Shown here: one piece after another, positions 43,693 through 54,735 of the stretch
How positions within the stretch are numbered: position 1 is the stretch's first letter
Layout of the letters: every line of letters begins with the position of its first letter
From: Forficula auricularia
Taxonomy: Eukaryota > Arthropoda > Insecta > Dermaptera > Forficulidae
Direction: 5' to 3'
DNA: 64,000 bases
Assembly: GCA_024734495.1 (NCBI GenBank)
Contig: JALMQS010000841.1
Coordinates: forward strand, 1,306,233-1,370,232
Notes under the pieces: generated by a model
The model's input: the letters and a program-made list of their open reading frames with translations, nothing else
Database searches by the model: none
What the model was told of the DNA's origin: nothing
Program-made: the position numbers and the translations under genes

Positions 43693-44163
43693 AAAAAGAT
43701 AAAAATAAAAATTATTTTTATAAAAAAAAATAAAACCGACTTCAAAAAAATAATAATAAATAATAAATAATAAAATAATAAGAACTTAAAAAATAAAATA
43801 AAATACACTAAAAGGTATAAAATAATTATCTTATTTAGTTACAACTAAACGACGAAATATTAACATGAAATTACTTTTTGAAGTCGGTGCCAAACATATA
43901 CCTTTTATGAATCGCACTCGACGGATCTTACTTAGTAAGTTTGGCGGGTACGCTCGCTTATAGGTATAGTTTATTTGGCACCGACTTCAAAAAGTAATTT
44001 CATTTTAATATTTCGTCGTTTAGTTGTAACTAAATAAGATAATTATTTTATACCTTTTAGTGTATTTTATTTTATTTTTTAAGTTCTTATTATTTTATTT
44101 GTTGCATTTAATTTTTTTGAAGTCGGTTTTATTTTTCTTTATAAAAATTATTTTTATCTTTTA
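43693..44163. mobile_element. 'ACCGACTTC' palindrome, 470 bp
   Basis: Two arms of about 220 bp mirror each other. Each has AAAACCGACTTCAAAAAAAT (or near copies) at its outer end and GGCACCGACTTCAAAAAGTA near the centre. The non-mirrored middle (43911-43968) is GC-richer with GTTTGGCGGGTACGCTCGC. A decayed hammerhead-like stretch precedes it at 43565-43600 (minus strand). Confidence 0.7.
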
Positions 44164-45413
44164 CAATCACGAATGAAAAAAAATTGAAAATTGTGGCTCT
44201 TGTCCGAAATCGAACTTAAATTTGAATTATTATTTCATTTAAACCTTTTTAACTAGTTCAATTAAAAAAAAATATTTAATTATAAAATATAAATAAATAA
44301 CTGTTCTAATTAAAAACTTCAAAATGTAGCCTGAATTTAAACTACTTGATTTATAACGTTAGGGCGCCTGTATTTAGGCAACGAATAGCGCGCACAAGAA
44401 TGAAAGCTGCGTATGAGCTGGGCGAGTCAAGTCGTTGGTGGAATGAATGCTCCAGAGCTTATGGCATATAACCCATCAAGCATATACCATATGAAAGGAC
44501 AATTTTTACATAAGCTTTAAATAGGCAGAGAAGCATTGCAATTTCTTCAAAAATTCAAATTCTAAATTTCAACAGAAATACAGGTTTTGAATCATTATTT
44601 AGGTGAACTGCATCTACTTTCTAAAGCCATCCATGGGTATAACTAATACGGTTGACGATACATCAGTATTCATAAAAAAATTTCTAAAATACTTTTCCTT
44701 AAATATGTTTTTTTTAAGTTTTTATATACTTTACTGCAATTTTTTATCTGCCTATTGCATATTACCCTCATTTATATTGTATACAGTTATTTAGTTAATA
44801 CATTTAGGTGAGCTGCATCTACTTTCTAAAGCTGCTCGTAATCCATAATAATACTAATATCGTAATCCATAATAATACTAATATTTAATAAATACACTGC
44901 AAAGCGTACTTGCGACTTCTCACATTTCCTCTTTCTTTTTTCTTTCTATTTACTTTTTTACCGTTCACTATGAATAAATTATTTATAAAATTATTTGATA
45001 AAAAAAAATGTTTCACCAAGTACCAACACCAAATTGCATCTTAATTAAACGATCGATACAGATATTATGGTATATTTTAAGTATGATTATAATTATACGT
45101 TCTCAAAGTGTCATTAATTTTAATTATCGCATGAAATGAAGACAGAAGATAATTTTAAACAAACAACTAGGATGTCAATTATTGACGGTTATCCAATCAA
45201 AAAAAAAAAATCGAATGGATATCCTTCTCTTGATTATTTTCGAAAAACTCGGCTCATTAAACACACAAACAGGAAATTTCCCACTCTATAAGTATAAGAG
45301 TAGCAACTTTAATTGGGAATATAATACAACACCTATATTTAGTCGAAAATATAAAAATAGCGAGTCCAATTAGTACTCTCAAATTTAAGTGTAAACATCG
45401 TAGATATGCTATG
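44164..45413. other. AT-rich sequence without recognised genes
   Basis: Includes the 44365-44440 copy of the GCCTGTATTTAGGCAAC block and a short direct repeat (GTGAACTGCATCTACTTTCT, 44601 and 44808 with one change). No gene. Confidence 0.4.
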
Positions 45414-46168
45414 TACGAGGATAAGTAAAAAATTACTTACACTTTTCGTTCTACAACTTTATTAAACTAAGATAGGTATGCAACAAATACATTATCTTTC
45501 GATATAGTCTCCACCTTTAGCAATGCACTTGGTCCAGCGTGCCAAAAGCTTCCGGATGCCTTCATTGTAGAAGGTTTTCGGTTGGTCATGAAGCCACTTT
45601 TGCACGGCATTCTGAACGACCATGTCTGAGGAAGAAATCGACGACCTCTCAAAGCTTCCTTGAGCGGTCCAAAGAGATGAAAGTCTGAGGGAGCGAGATC
45701 TGGGTTGTAAGGAGGATGTTTCAAGGTCTCAAAGCTCAACCTGTTTATTGTTTCTATGGTGTGATGGGCCGTGTGATGCTGGGCGTTGTCTTGAAACAAC
45801 AAAACCCCTCTTTTGTGTTACGCTCGTTCGGCCACTTTTAAACATTTCGATCTATAAAAAACGGTTTTACGAGATAAATCACTTTCCCCTTATTGTAACA
45901 AAAGTCTCTGGTGAATTTCAGCACCTTTCACACCCCCTGACCACAAAAATCTGACCAATCCTCGTTGCTCCTCTTTAGTGCAATCGGATAGCGGAGCTGA
46001 CATGCTTATGCTGTTGTAGCTAGACGACAACTGACGCGATCGCGATTAAATTCCGCACAAGTGACCAGAGACGTGCCAACTGAACTCATGCCCATGCGGC
46101 CGCCTCCTATCTTAGTTTAATAAAGTTGTAGAAGGAAAAGTAGAGGTAATTTTTGACTTATCTTCGTA
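45414..46168 (-). mobile_element. Mariner element, internally deleted, 751 bp
   Basis: TA at 45414-45415 and 46167-46168. TIRs CGAGGATAAGTAAAAAATTA and the matching right end share further identity (CTACAACTTTATTAAACTAA), for about 60 bp in all. The element keeps the 5' and 3' ends of the transposase gene but lost about 0.5 kb from the middle. Confidence 0.9.
45480..46003 (-). pseudogene. Mariner transposase, deleted in the middle
   Basis: Minus strand from ATG 46003: MSAPLSDCTKEEQRGLVRFL and WSGGVKGAEIHQRLL, the N-terminal HTH, then TAA at 45891-45893. After the deletion, an open frame from about 45802 reads LLFQDNAQHHTAHHTIETIN, RLSFETLKHPPYNPDLAPSD and FHLFGPLKEALRGRRF. These hold the second (FQDNA) and third (PDLAPSDFH) aspartates of the DD34D triad. 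A frameshift follows; the other frame continues ...WLHDQPKTFYNEGIRKLLAR and ...KGGDYIE. The first catalytic aspartate is lost. Intact relatives have about 350 residues. The family call is certain; the copy cannot be active. Confidence 0.9.
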
Positions 46169-46490
46169 CATATACACTAGATGGAAAGAATATGCTTATA
46201 CAATATATCGGTCTATTGTATATATAAGCTGTTCGGGTTTTCGTCACATTTTTTTGGAGAATTTGTTTGAGGAGGAGTTAAGATATTTGCACATCGTTAA
46301 AATATTACTTAAAATCTTTTTATGATAAAATATGTTTGATTTTTATTTACCTGGTAGATATATGTAAGGTTAAAATTGTTTGGATCTTCACTCTCTTTTG
46401 TTCTCTATATTTATTAATGAATGATGGCTCTTTACGTTCTCAATACGCTTTCTAAGATTTTCACCTGTACTAAAAGCGGATTAGAGCATA

Positions 46491-47300
46491 TTTCTTATAT
46501 CAGTTTTTCTCAACCTTTTGTAGACCGAGGAACCTTAGAGCACTTATATTTATTTCTGAGGAACCCCCTAGCTCTAAAATATGAGATATTTAATTTTTCG
46601 TCAAAATAACAACATCATGGTACTTTTATAGCTTCTAAATATAACATACCACCGACGATGACAGACATTTTAAAAATTTGCTTGATTTTGGAGAAATTGG
46701 GTACTAAAAACGTGCATTTTAAATTAACATACAATACATACAATTTTTATTTTCATGAATAATAGTAGGTATTATTAATTTTTTTTGATAATGTCATTGG
46801 GATACCTATATGCCCCTTTCGGATCGGACAGGTTTTTTTTTTTATATTTCAATGTATACTCATAAATATTTGAAAAGCAATAATATTTCATACGTCATTA
46901 ATAGCAAAATATAATAATAAAACAATTTAAATGATGTTTTTCATTAAAACGCTTTTTTATTACTAATATACTAATGTAATGTAATCGTTGTATTATAATA
47001 TAAGAAGGTTAAGTAACTTTAGAGCAACAAAATGGTATCACTGGGAGAATAATAGTGATGTTCGCCGCATTCTTAAGTATCACTGGTTTTATTTGACTAT
47101 AAGGTAATTCTTAGACTCTATATTTAGTATTTTTTTTCTTTACCTACATGACAAATATTTTGAGGGGTGATACTACTAACTACTATTTTTGTTTTTCTAT
47201 TTTTTTCTTTTAATAACCTTAGGCGCGGGGAACTACAAACCTCCCTTTGTGGAACTCTGGGGTTCCGGGGAAACCAGGTTGAGTATCACTGTCCTATATC
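46491..47300. mobile_element. hAT-like non-autonomous element
   Basis: Ends CAGTTTTTCTCAACCTTTTG (46500) and CCAGGTTGAGTATCACTG (47291) are of hAT type. Flanks TCTTATAT and TCCTATAT agree at 7 of 8 bases, as an 8-bp TSD. Next to the ends sit GAGGAACC and GGTTCC inverted blocks. There is no transposase. Confidence 0.7.
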
Positions 47301-47592
47301 CTAACTTTAGAGCAACAAAATGGTATCACTGGGACAATAATAGTGATGTTCACTGCATTGTTTAGTATCACTGGTTTTATGTGATTATAAGGTAATTCTT
47401 AGACTCTATATTTAGTATTTTTTTCTTTACCTACATGACAAATTTTTTGAAGGGTGATACTACTAACTAACTACTATTTTTGTTTTTCTATTTTTTTTCT
47501 TTTATTGACCTTAGGCTCGGGGAATTCCAAACCTCTCTTTGTGGAACTCTGGGGTTCCGCGGAACCCAGGTTGAGTATCACTGTCCTATATC
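47014..47592. repeat. Tandem duplication, 2 x 288 bp
   Basis: 47014-47301 (TAACTTTAGAGCAACAAAAT ... GTATCACTGTCCTATATC) is repeated at 47302-47592 with about 95% identity. The unit covers the right part of the hAT-like element and its right flank, so the duplication came after the insertion. Confidence 0.9.
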
Positions 47593-48624
47593 ATCAGATA
47601 GAAATATTTTTGCAGTGAACGGGGTTTGAACTTAAGTCTCCCGCTTCGTTGACAGAGATGCTATCCTGCCCCTCCACTAGTAACTAAATTAAATATAATG
47701 AACTATAAAAATGTATTTATTGAGTCATCTGTTTGTTTGTTGATTAATTTTTCCATGAGAAAGGATTAAAATCTCATAATCAGTTTTTTTCTGAATTTTT
47801 GAACGTTTATTTCTGAAGTAGAAGTGCAGAATCAAATCACTTCTTCGTTATGAAAATACAAACATTGTACCAGAATGAGCTTTCCAATGCTTCCTATTCT
47901 TGACTGATTGTGTGTATATACTAAAAAATATGGTTGTATATTATTTTTCTCCTCCGGTCATACAAGCAGAAATAAGCAAAAGAAGTCGACTTGATTCAAT
48001 ATTTTGATCTGCGCGGTATGCAGATCGCATTTTTCTTCCGGGTGAAACGAGTAATAATATTTTGCAAATATTTAACCCCAAAAGAGAATGAATGGTTTGA
48101 TGATCTTAAATTAATTAAAATTATTTATTTGACAATAATTTTTACAAAATTCCTATTTTAATTTATAAAATATTCTGAATCATTGGCTGCCAGTTAATAA
48201 ACAGAAAGGAATAATTAAATCGGTTTATTCATTATCTGAAATATCCTCAATTCCTAGAATATCTATGGTAAAATATTTTTTAATTAGAAAACAAATGGGT
48301 TCTATTCGGCGGCATTGCTATACAAAAGGGGCTGCTTTGGAAAGAAGAAAATGGGAATATTAAACGAAAAAATTAAAGGACGCCATTCCATTCTTGTTTT
48401 GAATAAATCCTTAAAAAACATTTTATTGTTTATTAAATTAAAATAAATTAAAAACAATAATATTAAAGACCTGTTTCAGCAACAAAAATTAAATTATATA
48501 TAAAAATTAAAAGAGAATGTCATCTGCTTGCTATAGATAATAATTTTGCTTATAAGGCTGTTATCCCCATGTAATTGGTCAAGACGAACATATCTATCTT
48601 GAATAGTTTTTTTAATTAAGTATT
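47593..48624. other. AT-rich sequence without recognised genes
   Basis: Nothing recognised apart from a less AT-rich patch at 47620-47690. Confidence 0.35.
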
Positions 48625-49535
48625 CTTTAATATATTAATTAGAAAACTATTTAAATTCATTATTTCTTACACAGAAATATATAAATTCAGATATTATTCT
48701 TCTTCGAGTGCCATACCCGAAACGGGTGTCGGCGCCTCTCCACATATACCTGTGCTGAGTGTGTTTAGTTGTTTTACACAGATATACGGGACCTACTTTT
48801 TAACGCCGGTTACGAACGGCTAATTTGGAGGGGTCACTTGGCAATTATACTCTTGGTTGGTTGCCATTACTTTCCAAGAGGAGGCGACTGCAAATATCTA
48901 TCTGCCGAGACTCGGTCTCGAACCAGCGATCTCCGAGTCAGAGACCCAACACTCTAACCACTGACCCGCAGTCGCCCCCAGATATTATTATTACTTAATA
49001 TCTGACAAAAAATCACCTGCATTCGATTCGCAGATTGAATCAAATATAGGAAACTCATGATTAATTGATAGCAACACCTTACACACGTGTTAACAGATTG
49101 AGCGCGCTGGACTGTGGGATTGAATAAATAACGTCTCAGATTACAAATCCACTAGGTGATCCATATCAGTGTTTGGTAAAAAGCGTCATGCGGGCTAATC
49201 GCGAAACGATGCTGGATCATACCTAGATGGATCACATCCTTTTCATTCTCTCATGGTCCAGACTTAAGATTCAGCTGACTCCAATAGCCTCAACCAGCAG
49301 TAGTCTAGCGATATATATATCTTGTTTAAAAAACGCGGTCAAAACAACTCTATTTGATATATTAATTATTCTTTAATATATTAATTAGAAAACTATTTAA
49401 ATTAATTATTTCATATACAGAAATATATAAATTCAGATATTATTATTACTTAATATCTGACAAAAATCAGCTGCATTCGAATCGCGATTGAATCAAATTT
49501 AGGAAACTCATGATTAATATCTATCTTGAAATGCT
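48625..49535. repeat. Segment duplication: filled and empty SINE sites
   Basis: 48625-49060 and 49365-49535 are duplicates (TTCTTTAATATATTAATTAG, ...AGGAAACTCATGATTAAT). The first contains a SINE; the second has the same site without it. The spacer 49060-49330 is unrelated and GC-richer, with GCGGGCTAATCGCGAAACGA at 49190, a possible relic of a ribozyme motif. Confidence 0.85.
48688..48989 (-). mobile_element. tRNA-derived SINE (family B), 11-bp TSD, best-preserved copy
   Basis: TSD CAGATATTATT at 48688-48698 and 48979-48989. On the minus strand: GGCGACTGCGGGTCAGTGG, A-box region GTCAGTGGTTAGAGTG, then GATCGCTGGTTCGAGACCGA with a clear B box (GGTTCGAGACC). The body follows with TCCTCTTGGAAAGTAATGGC and AACCGGCGTTAAAAAGTAGG. 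The 62-codon plus frame inside it is not a gene. Confidence 0.9.
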
Positions 49536-50449
49536 GGGCAAAGTGAGTAATAAAAAATTAACATATTATCGAGATTAATTTAATCTGGATTAAATAAAAA
49601 TTAATCTTTGTTGTTGAAACCAGTCCTAAATAATGAAAAATACTTATAAATTTTCAAAAATTAAAATTTCTTATAAATAATTATAAATTGAAGTGACTAG
49701 GGTGAGTTGTTAGTATTTTTTAAAGTATGTTTTTTCTGACCTATAAAAATTCATGTTTATTCAGCCAATATAAAATTACTTTAGTTTATAGCCTCCAATG
49801 GAATATCGTTTCATATATTTTCTCTTTCTTATTGAATGCGCATTAAGTTGCTACCGTAACATATGATTTGAAATACAATTTTTTTTTTTAAAAACTAGAA
49901 CGTATAAAATATGACTTATATAGAAGGAACATATTATGTCTGGTAGGAAATTATTGCCAAAGTGAACAAAAAATCTAACCGAATAAGAAATATTATTCTA
50001 CTTCCTTTCGGATGGCCATAGAACAATATAAATCTTTGATTGGGATTTGTTCCAACAAAATCTGCCGCAGGCGCTCATAAAATTTTTTGATTAATTATTC
50101 ACCCTTTCAAAAACAACTTTTAAGAGATTCCCAACTTCAGCAAAGTTGGAAAATGATTCTACCCTTAAATTTAAATAAGTTTTACCAGTGTTTATTTTAT
50201 AAGAATATACGCTTTACTTATTTTTGAAAGAACAAAAATTTACTTTAAGAGATAATTATAATTAAATCGCAAATATTTTTTATTTTTTTTATTTTTCAGT
50301 GAATTTGAATTTAAAAATTGTTAAGAGTTAATTCAAAAATATCTTAGAAATTAAAATTGATCATTTTAAAAGATGTATACAGCAAATACACTAATTTTCA
50401 ACTATTTAGTTTTCTATTGAGAAGGTGGGCCTGATTGGTTCATTTTTAC
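49536..50449. other. AT-rich sequence without recognised genes
   Basis: No gene or repeat recognised. Confidence 0.35.
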
Positions 50450-50570
50450 TTTTTTTTTAATGCAATCGAATGCAAGAAGGGGCGCACCAGTAAAGATGCA
50501 GCCCCTATGGATCTCGAAAGACCCTTGCATTACCGAAGAGAAAGGAAAGTTGATTAAGTGAGAGGGTGGA
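50450..50570. mobile_element. Fragment of the 13.7-kb dispersed repeat
   Basis: TTTAATGCAATCGAATGCAA through TTGATTAAGTGAG matches 13680-13795 with very few differences. Confidence 0.75.
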
Positions 50571-50583
50571 CTTGGCTTAGACT

Positions 50584-51276
50584 AGTAATAATAAATAACT
50601 TTTAAGGAGTTAGGTGTTGGTTCTAGGTGAAATATTTTAATATAATAATAAAACTTGAGCAAGATGCGAGGTAGGTTTCACAAAAAATCATTCGACCGCT
50701 AATAATAACCCTATCCCCATTCATTTCGAAAGAAATGGCCTTAAATTGGATCTCTTAGAATCCACAGAAATTAAAATAGCGCTATCAAATAATTCAAATA
50801 TTTTAAATAACCAATTAGAAGTGCATAAAAATACAATTATTGATTATATATTATAATAAATTAACTAAAAATTCCATCTATTGTTCGCACATTGAATGTA
50901 TTAAGGTAATTGTACTCTCTCAGTCACTTTTCCAGTTGTACCCTGTCAGGTACGTTCCCATTCTTTAATATAATAGTAGGTAGAGCTTCCCTTCAGCTGG
51001 TTCAAAACTCAATTTTTTCATTTGTCGAAAATATTAATTCTTAGAAGAACTTCCCTTCTTACCCCTACTTTCCCCTCACCACATACATTTCAAAAAATAT
51101 TAAAAAAATTGTTATTTGTAAAATTATTTTTCCATTGTAAAATCAATTTACTTTGACTCCTGATGATGGGCTCACCCCCGAAATATATCGAATTCAAAAC
51201 TCAATTTTGTTTTATTTCTTTTTTGTGAAACCTACCTCGCATCCTGCTCAAGTTTTAATATTATAGTAATAATAAA
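50584..51276 (+). mobile_element. Ribozyme-type element with truncated inverted arm, 12-bp TSD
   Basis: AGTAATAATAAA at 50584-50595 and 51265-51276. The left part is an antisense 3' end: a tail, then AACTTGAGCAAGATGCGAGG...GTTTCACAAAAAA. The right end is its mirror (51220-51264). Only the last 50 or so nt are mirrored, so the left arm is a short partial copy and the right arm is the unit with its hammerhead. Confidence 0.75.
51152..51198 (+). ncRNA. Hammerhead ribozyme motif with ATC cleavage triplet
   Basis: CTGATGA at 51160-51166, stem II GGG-CTCA-CCC, CGAAA at 51179-51183, TATATC, then GAATTC. Stem I is TC/GA plus TTTGA/TCAAA around a small internal loop. Core boxes intact; ATC satisfies the NUH rule. 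Confidence 0.65.
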
Positions 51277-51640
51277 ATTATTCATAGTTAATTACATTTT
51301 TCTAGTTTTAAATTAAGTTTTAGATTTCAATTTTGAATCTATTTTCAAGAGTTGATTTATTTGATAGAGCTACTCGAATTAAAAAAAACAGATTAATAAG
51401 ATGGTCTAAAAGGTTTCATATTAAGCATTCCTACTCATTTAATTGATAAGATTTTGTTTTACCGAGCGTAGAAGAGTGGTGATATATATTTCTACTCTCC
51501 ACAATGATTAAATGAACTTAAAAACTCTGAATTTCAGGGCCAGGAGATAACTCTGACAATTTAGACGAAAGTTTTATATAATTTCCTAAAGTGTAAAACA
51601 CAAAAAAAACTCCTAAATTTTTTAGGAATTTAGAAAATAT
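51277..51640. other. Unassigned; contains an antisense 3'-tail match
   Basis: 51448-51480 (AAGATTTTGTTTTACCGAGC...) resembles the one-sided tail of the element at 16152 (TTTTTGTTTTGCCGAGAG), so a truncated insertion may lie here. Confidence 0.35.
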
Positions 51641-51649
51641 CAAACTTTT

Positions 51650-52410
51650 GAATCAGAAAGAACAGAAGAATTAAGGGAGTTGTTTCACCATATGGATTTT
51701 CTCAGGATTTTTTTGAAATTTAGGCAGATTATTATTTAAATACTTCTGCATCGATTGGTGCCAAAAATAAATTTATGAACAATATAGATCCGGAGATATT
51801 AAATTCCAAAAATAGAGTTTTTCAGACTCTTATACATTGCACTATACGGGATATCGAAAACTTTAAATACATATTTAATTATAATTAAGTAACTCTTCTT
51901 AGCATTGTTATAAAAAACTAAACCAACATTGAACAATAACTAATACATTTTTTAAGAAAATTTTAATTCATAGTTACAACACTATTTCTGAGATAATAAT
52001 GAATAAATAATGAAAAATTTATATTGAAAAATTTACGCTAAAAACAAGCTGGTAACAACGCATTTATTTAACCTAAAAAGTGGGTTAACTTTAGTACTTT
52101 TTTTGACTTTTTTCGCTTCAGCCATTGCCGCAACAGCTTTCAATCGCTTATTAAGAACAAATTGTTTTATAAATCTACCTTCATAATATACTTTATCTGA
52201 CATTTCCATGATAAAATATATACAAGCTCGACAGTGTTGCAAAATTTGTCAAACGAGCAATGGATTGGGTAGAAGTGGTAGATAAACAGCAAAAAGTTTT
52301 GGATTTATGAATTATGAATCCTTATTGTCTGTTCTATATACTCTAGCATTAACTTTTTGTTAGTATTGTCGCGAAACAAGTACCTTAAGAAGTCTGATGA
52401 TGCTCCTGGA
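51650..52410 (-). repeat. Dispersed repeat, copy 1 (about 750 bp)
   Basis: GTTGTTTCACCATATGG... to ...GCGAAACAAGTACCTTAAG recurs at 57243-58245 with about 85-90% identity. Minus-strand frames (52033-52242, 52305-52541) are not open in the same way in the second copy and match nothing I know. May be an old transposon. Confidence 0.7.
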
Positions 52411-52624
52411 TCATAATATTGTGAGAAAACTTGGATAATAGCAATCTTGAATCTTCGGAATCCAATTTTATAGTTTGCTAATGACGCTTTAAATATTCTC
52501 AAGAAACTTAAAAAGAATCGATTATAAAATAAACTTATCAAACGTTTTATTTTTATTAATTTTTTATTATTAACAATAAAATGAATTCTCTTGAAAATGT
52601 AACATATTGATTAAAAAAATGAAT

Positions 52625-52770
52625 GAAATAAACGTCGGCGCCAAGTAATTATTTATAATTAGGCAGAAGCGGAAGAGGAAATTTTTAATTAGCATTGCGT
52701 TTAATAATTTTACAAATGTTGCTCCGAGCGACGTGTAATTAAATTGATATATGCTCTACTAGTACTTCCA
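52625..52770. other. Higher-complexity block, possible conserved non-coding element
   Basis: AACGTCGGCGCCAAGTAAT, AGGCAGAAGCGGAAGAGG, AATTAGCATTGCGTTTAAT and GCTCCGAGCGACGTGTAATT stand in otherwise AT-rich repeat DNA, with TAATTA homeodomain-type sites. No frame fits. Inference only. Confidence 0.3.
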
Positions 52771-52857
52771 AAACAACCTGGTTTCAAATAAGAAACAAAA
52801 TCTAAAGCAAAATGTTGTGATATCAAATAACAAAGTTCCATTTAAGAATTGAAATTT

Positions 52858-53560
52858 TTAACCGACTTTGAAAAAAAGGAGGAGGTTATCAATTCAACCG
52901 AATGTCTGTTTTTTCTTCTGTGATTGAACATTTATTTCTCTTTACCATGTGGGCCGATTTGGATGATTTTTTTGCATTGAGTTCAGTCTCGTACCCGATT
53001 GGTCCCGTTTTTTTTCATTAGTATTGGACCTTTTTGTTATGTATGTTAACGCATAACTTATTTATAGACCGATTTCGATGATTCTTTTTTTATTGGAAAG
53101 GGGATACCTTAGAGGTGGTCACATATTTATTTAGTCAAGTTAGAATGATGTTTGTTTGTCGATTTCTCTTGACCATGTGGACCGATTTGCATGATTTTTT
53201 TTGCCTTGGGCTCAGTCTTCGTACCCGATTGGTCCCGTTTTTTTTTCATTGGTATTGGACCTTTTTGATATGAATGTTCACGCATAACTTATTTATAGAC
53301 CGATTTCGATGATTCTTTTTTTATTGGAAAGGGGATACCTTAGGGGTGGTCCCATATTAATTTGGTCAAGTTTGTTGTCTTTAAATCTTTAAACGTCTCT
53401 ATCACCGTAAATAATGGTCTGAGAGCCTTAAAACAATCTGATGATATGATCAATGAAAAAATAACGGAAATCTCCAAATCTTATGAGCAAATAATCAAAA
53501 TTATAATAAATAAAATCTTTTATAAAAAAAAAACAATCTTAAAACGTTCATTTAAAGCCC
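52858..53560. mobile_element. 'ACCGACTTC' dispersed repeat with internal tandem duplication
   Basis: Starts AACCGACTTTGAAAAAAAGG. A unit of about 230-240 bp (ACCATGTGG.CCGATTTG.AT, CGATTGGTCCCGTTTTTTTT, TTATAGACCGATTTCGATGA) occurs twice, at about 52930-53150 and 53160-53360. At 53376-53440 sits a piece of the 12.5-kb minisatellite unit. Confidence 0.65.
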
Positions 53561-54345
53561 GCTAACGTTTCGAGATAATTTCTCTATTACTGAATTTTAT
53601 TATCAATTTCTGATTCCTTAGCTTGGATTTTTCTCTTACGAGATGCATGGAAGGTATTATCATATCACGATTCTAAAATCACTAAAAGAGAAAAACAAAT
53701 AATTTTAGAAAAAACCGACTTGCAAAATAAATGCAACAAAAAATAATAAGAACTCAAAAATAAAAAAACACACAAAGATATGAAATATCGATTAATTTAC
53801 ATAACTAAACGATGAAATTTGTTATGAAATCATTTTTGAAGTTTCTACTAAATCAAACTATATAAAAAGTTATGATGTTGTTTTCATCTCAATGGAGAGA
53901 AGATCCAGAGGTATCAGAGAATACACACAGAATTGTCCCATAAAAGCGGATTCGAACGCCAATCAACCCCATCCCACCGAATAACCAAATTGTTATCAAC
54001 GACTTCAACTCTAGAGTGCATTTTATTTTATTTTGAGTTCTATTATTTCATCTTTTGTTGCATTTAATTTTTTGAAGTTGTTTTTTCAAACCTATATTAA
54101 ACCATAATATAACTGATTTTACTTTACTTTTTTATCTTCGTCTTTCAGCTAACAGTCAAATTTACGATACTATTATATTTTTAAATTTTTCTTCTATCCA
54201 AAATCAGATTTTAACCATTATAATTGATACTTCTAAACCAACGAATAAACACAATAAACTACTATTTTCGTGTTCACAAATAATTTATAACTAATTATGT
54301 GTGATTTTAATAAAATTAACTTTATTAGTTCCTAGCCCTCCAGCA
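53561..54345. repeat. Diverged 'ACCGACTTC' palindrome-type sequence
   Basis: 53570-53720 parallels 43560-43740 (CTCTTACGAGATGCAT, then AAAACCGACTT...). A decayed hammerhead-like stretch lies on the minus strand at 53570-53605 (GAGAAATTATCTC, GAAAC, GTT). AAAACCGACTT at 53710 and TTGAAGTTG at 54073 mark eroded ends. Confidence 0.45.
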
Positions 54346-54546
54346 GTGACGAAAGAACACCAAGTTTTCAATATCCATATGATATTGACTCCATGAAAAA
54401 CATTTATAATTGAAGAAAGACTGATGATGAAGACCAAGTCTTCGAAACTATAGTCTCAAACAAATAAATAATATATATACAGATATATCATCTCGATATA
54501 TATGTGTGTATGTTTATTTGCATCAAGCAGAGGACAACCTCTTTGT
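54346..54546 (+). mobile_element. Single-arm ribozyme retroelement copy
   Basis: Contains the hammerhead at 54419-54457 and, right after its cleavage point, the full arm sequence of the 16152 palindrome (TCAAACAAATAAATAATATA ... CAACCTCTTTGTTTCTCTTTG). It ends in CATAAAATG, next to ACCGACTTC repeat material. The 5' part (about 54346-54418) is unit sequence that the palindrome lacks. The left boundary is approximate. Confidence 0.7.
54419..54457 (+). ncRNA. Hammerhead ribozyme motif, intact core
   Basis: CTGATGA (54421-54427), strong stem II GAAGAC-CAA-GTCTTC, GAAA (54444-54447), stem III AC-TATA-GT, GTC ending at 54455. Stem I is only GA/TC. Predicted 5' product starts TCAAAC at 54456, the sequence found at the centre of the 16152 palindrome. 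Confidence 0.75.
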
Positions 54547-54735
54547 TTCTCTTTGTCATAAAATGTATATGTTTGCCACCGACTTCAAAAAGTGATTTCA
54601 TGTAACAATTTCATCGTTTAGTTGTAACTAAATTAGATAATTACTTTATACCTTTTAGTGCAGTTTATTTTATTTTTGAGTTCTTATTATTTTATTTGTT
54701 GCGTTTAATTTTTTTGTTTGAAGTTGGTTTTTTCA
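54547..54735. mobile_element. 'ACCGACTTC' palindrome, single arm
   Basis: GCCACCGACTTCAAAAAGTG ... TTGTTTGAAGTTGG parallels the right arm of 43693-44163 (AGTTGTAACTAAAT.AGATAA, TTTATACCTTTTAGTG). Confidence 0.65.

Noticed and set aside
49185..49225. GCGTCATGCGGGCTAATCGC then GAAACGATGC as a hammerhead
   Set aside because: Stem II and GAAAC fit, but the CTGANGA box is absent (GTCATGC); kept only as a possible relic.
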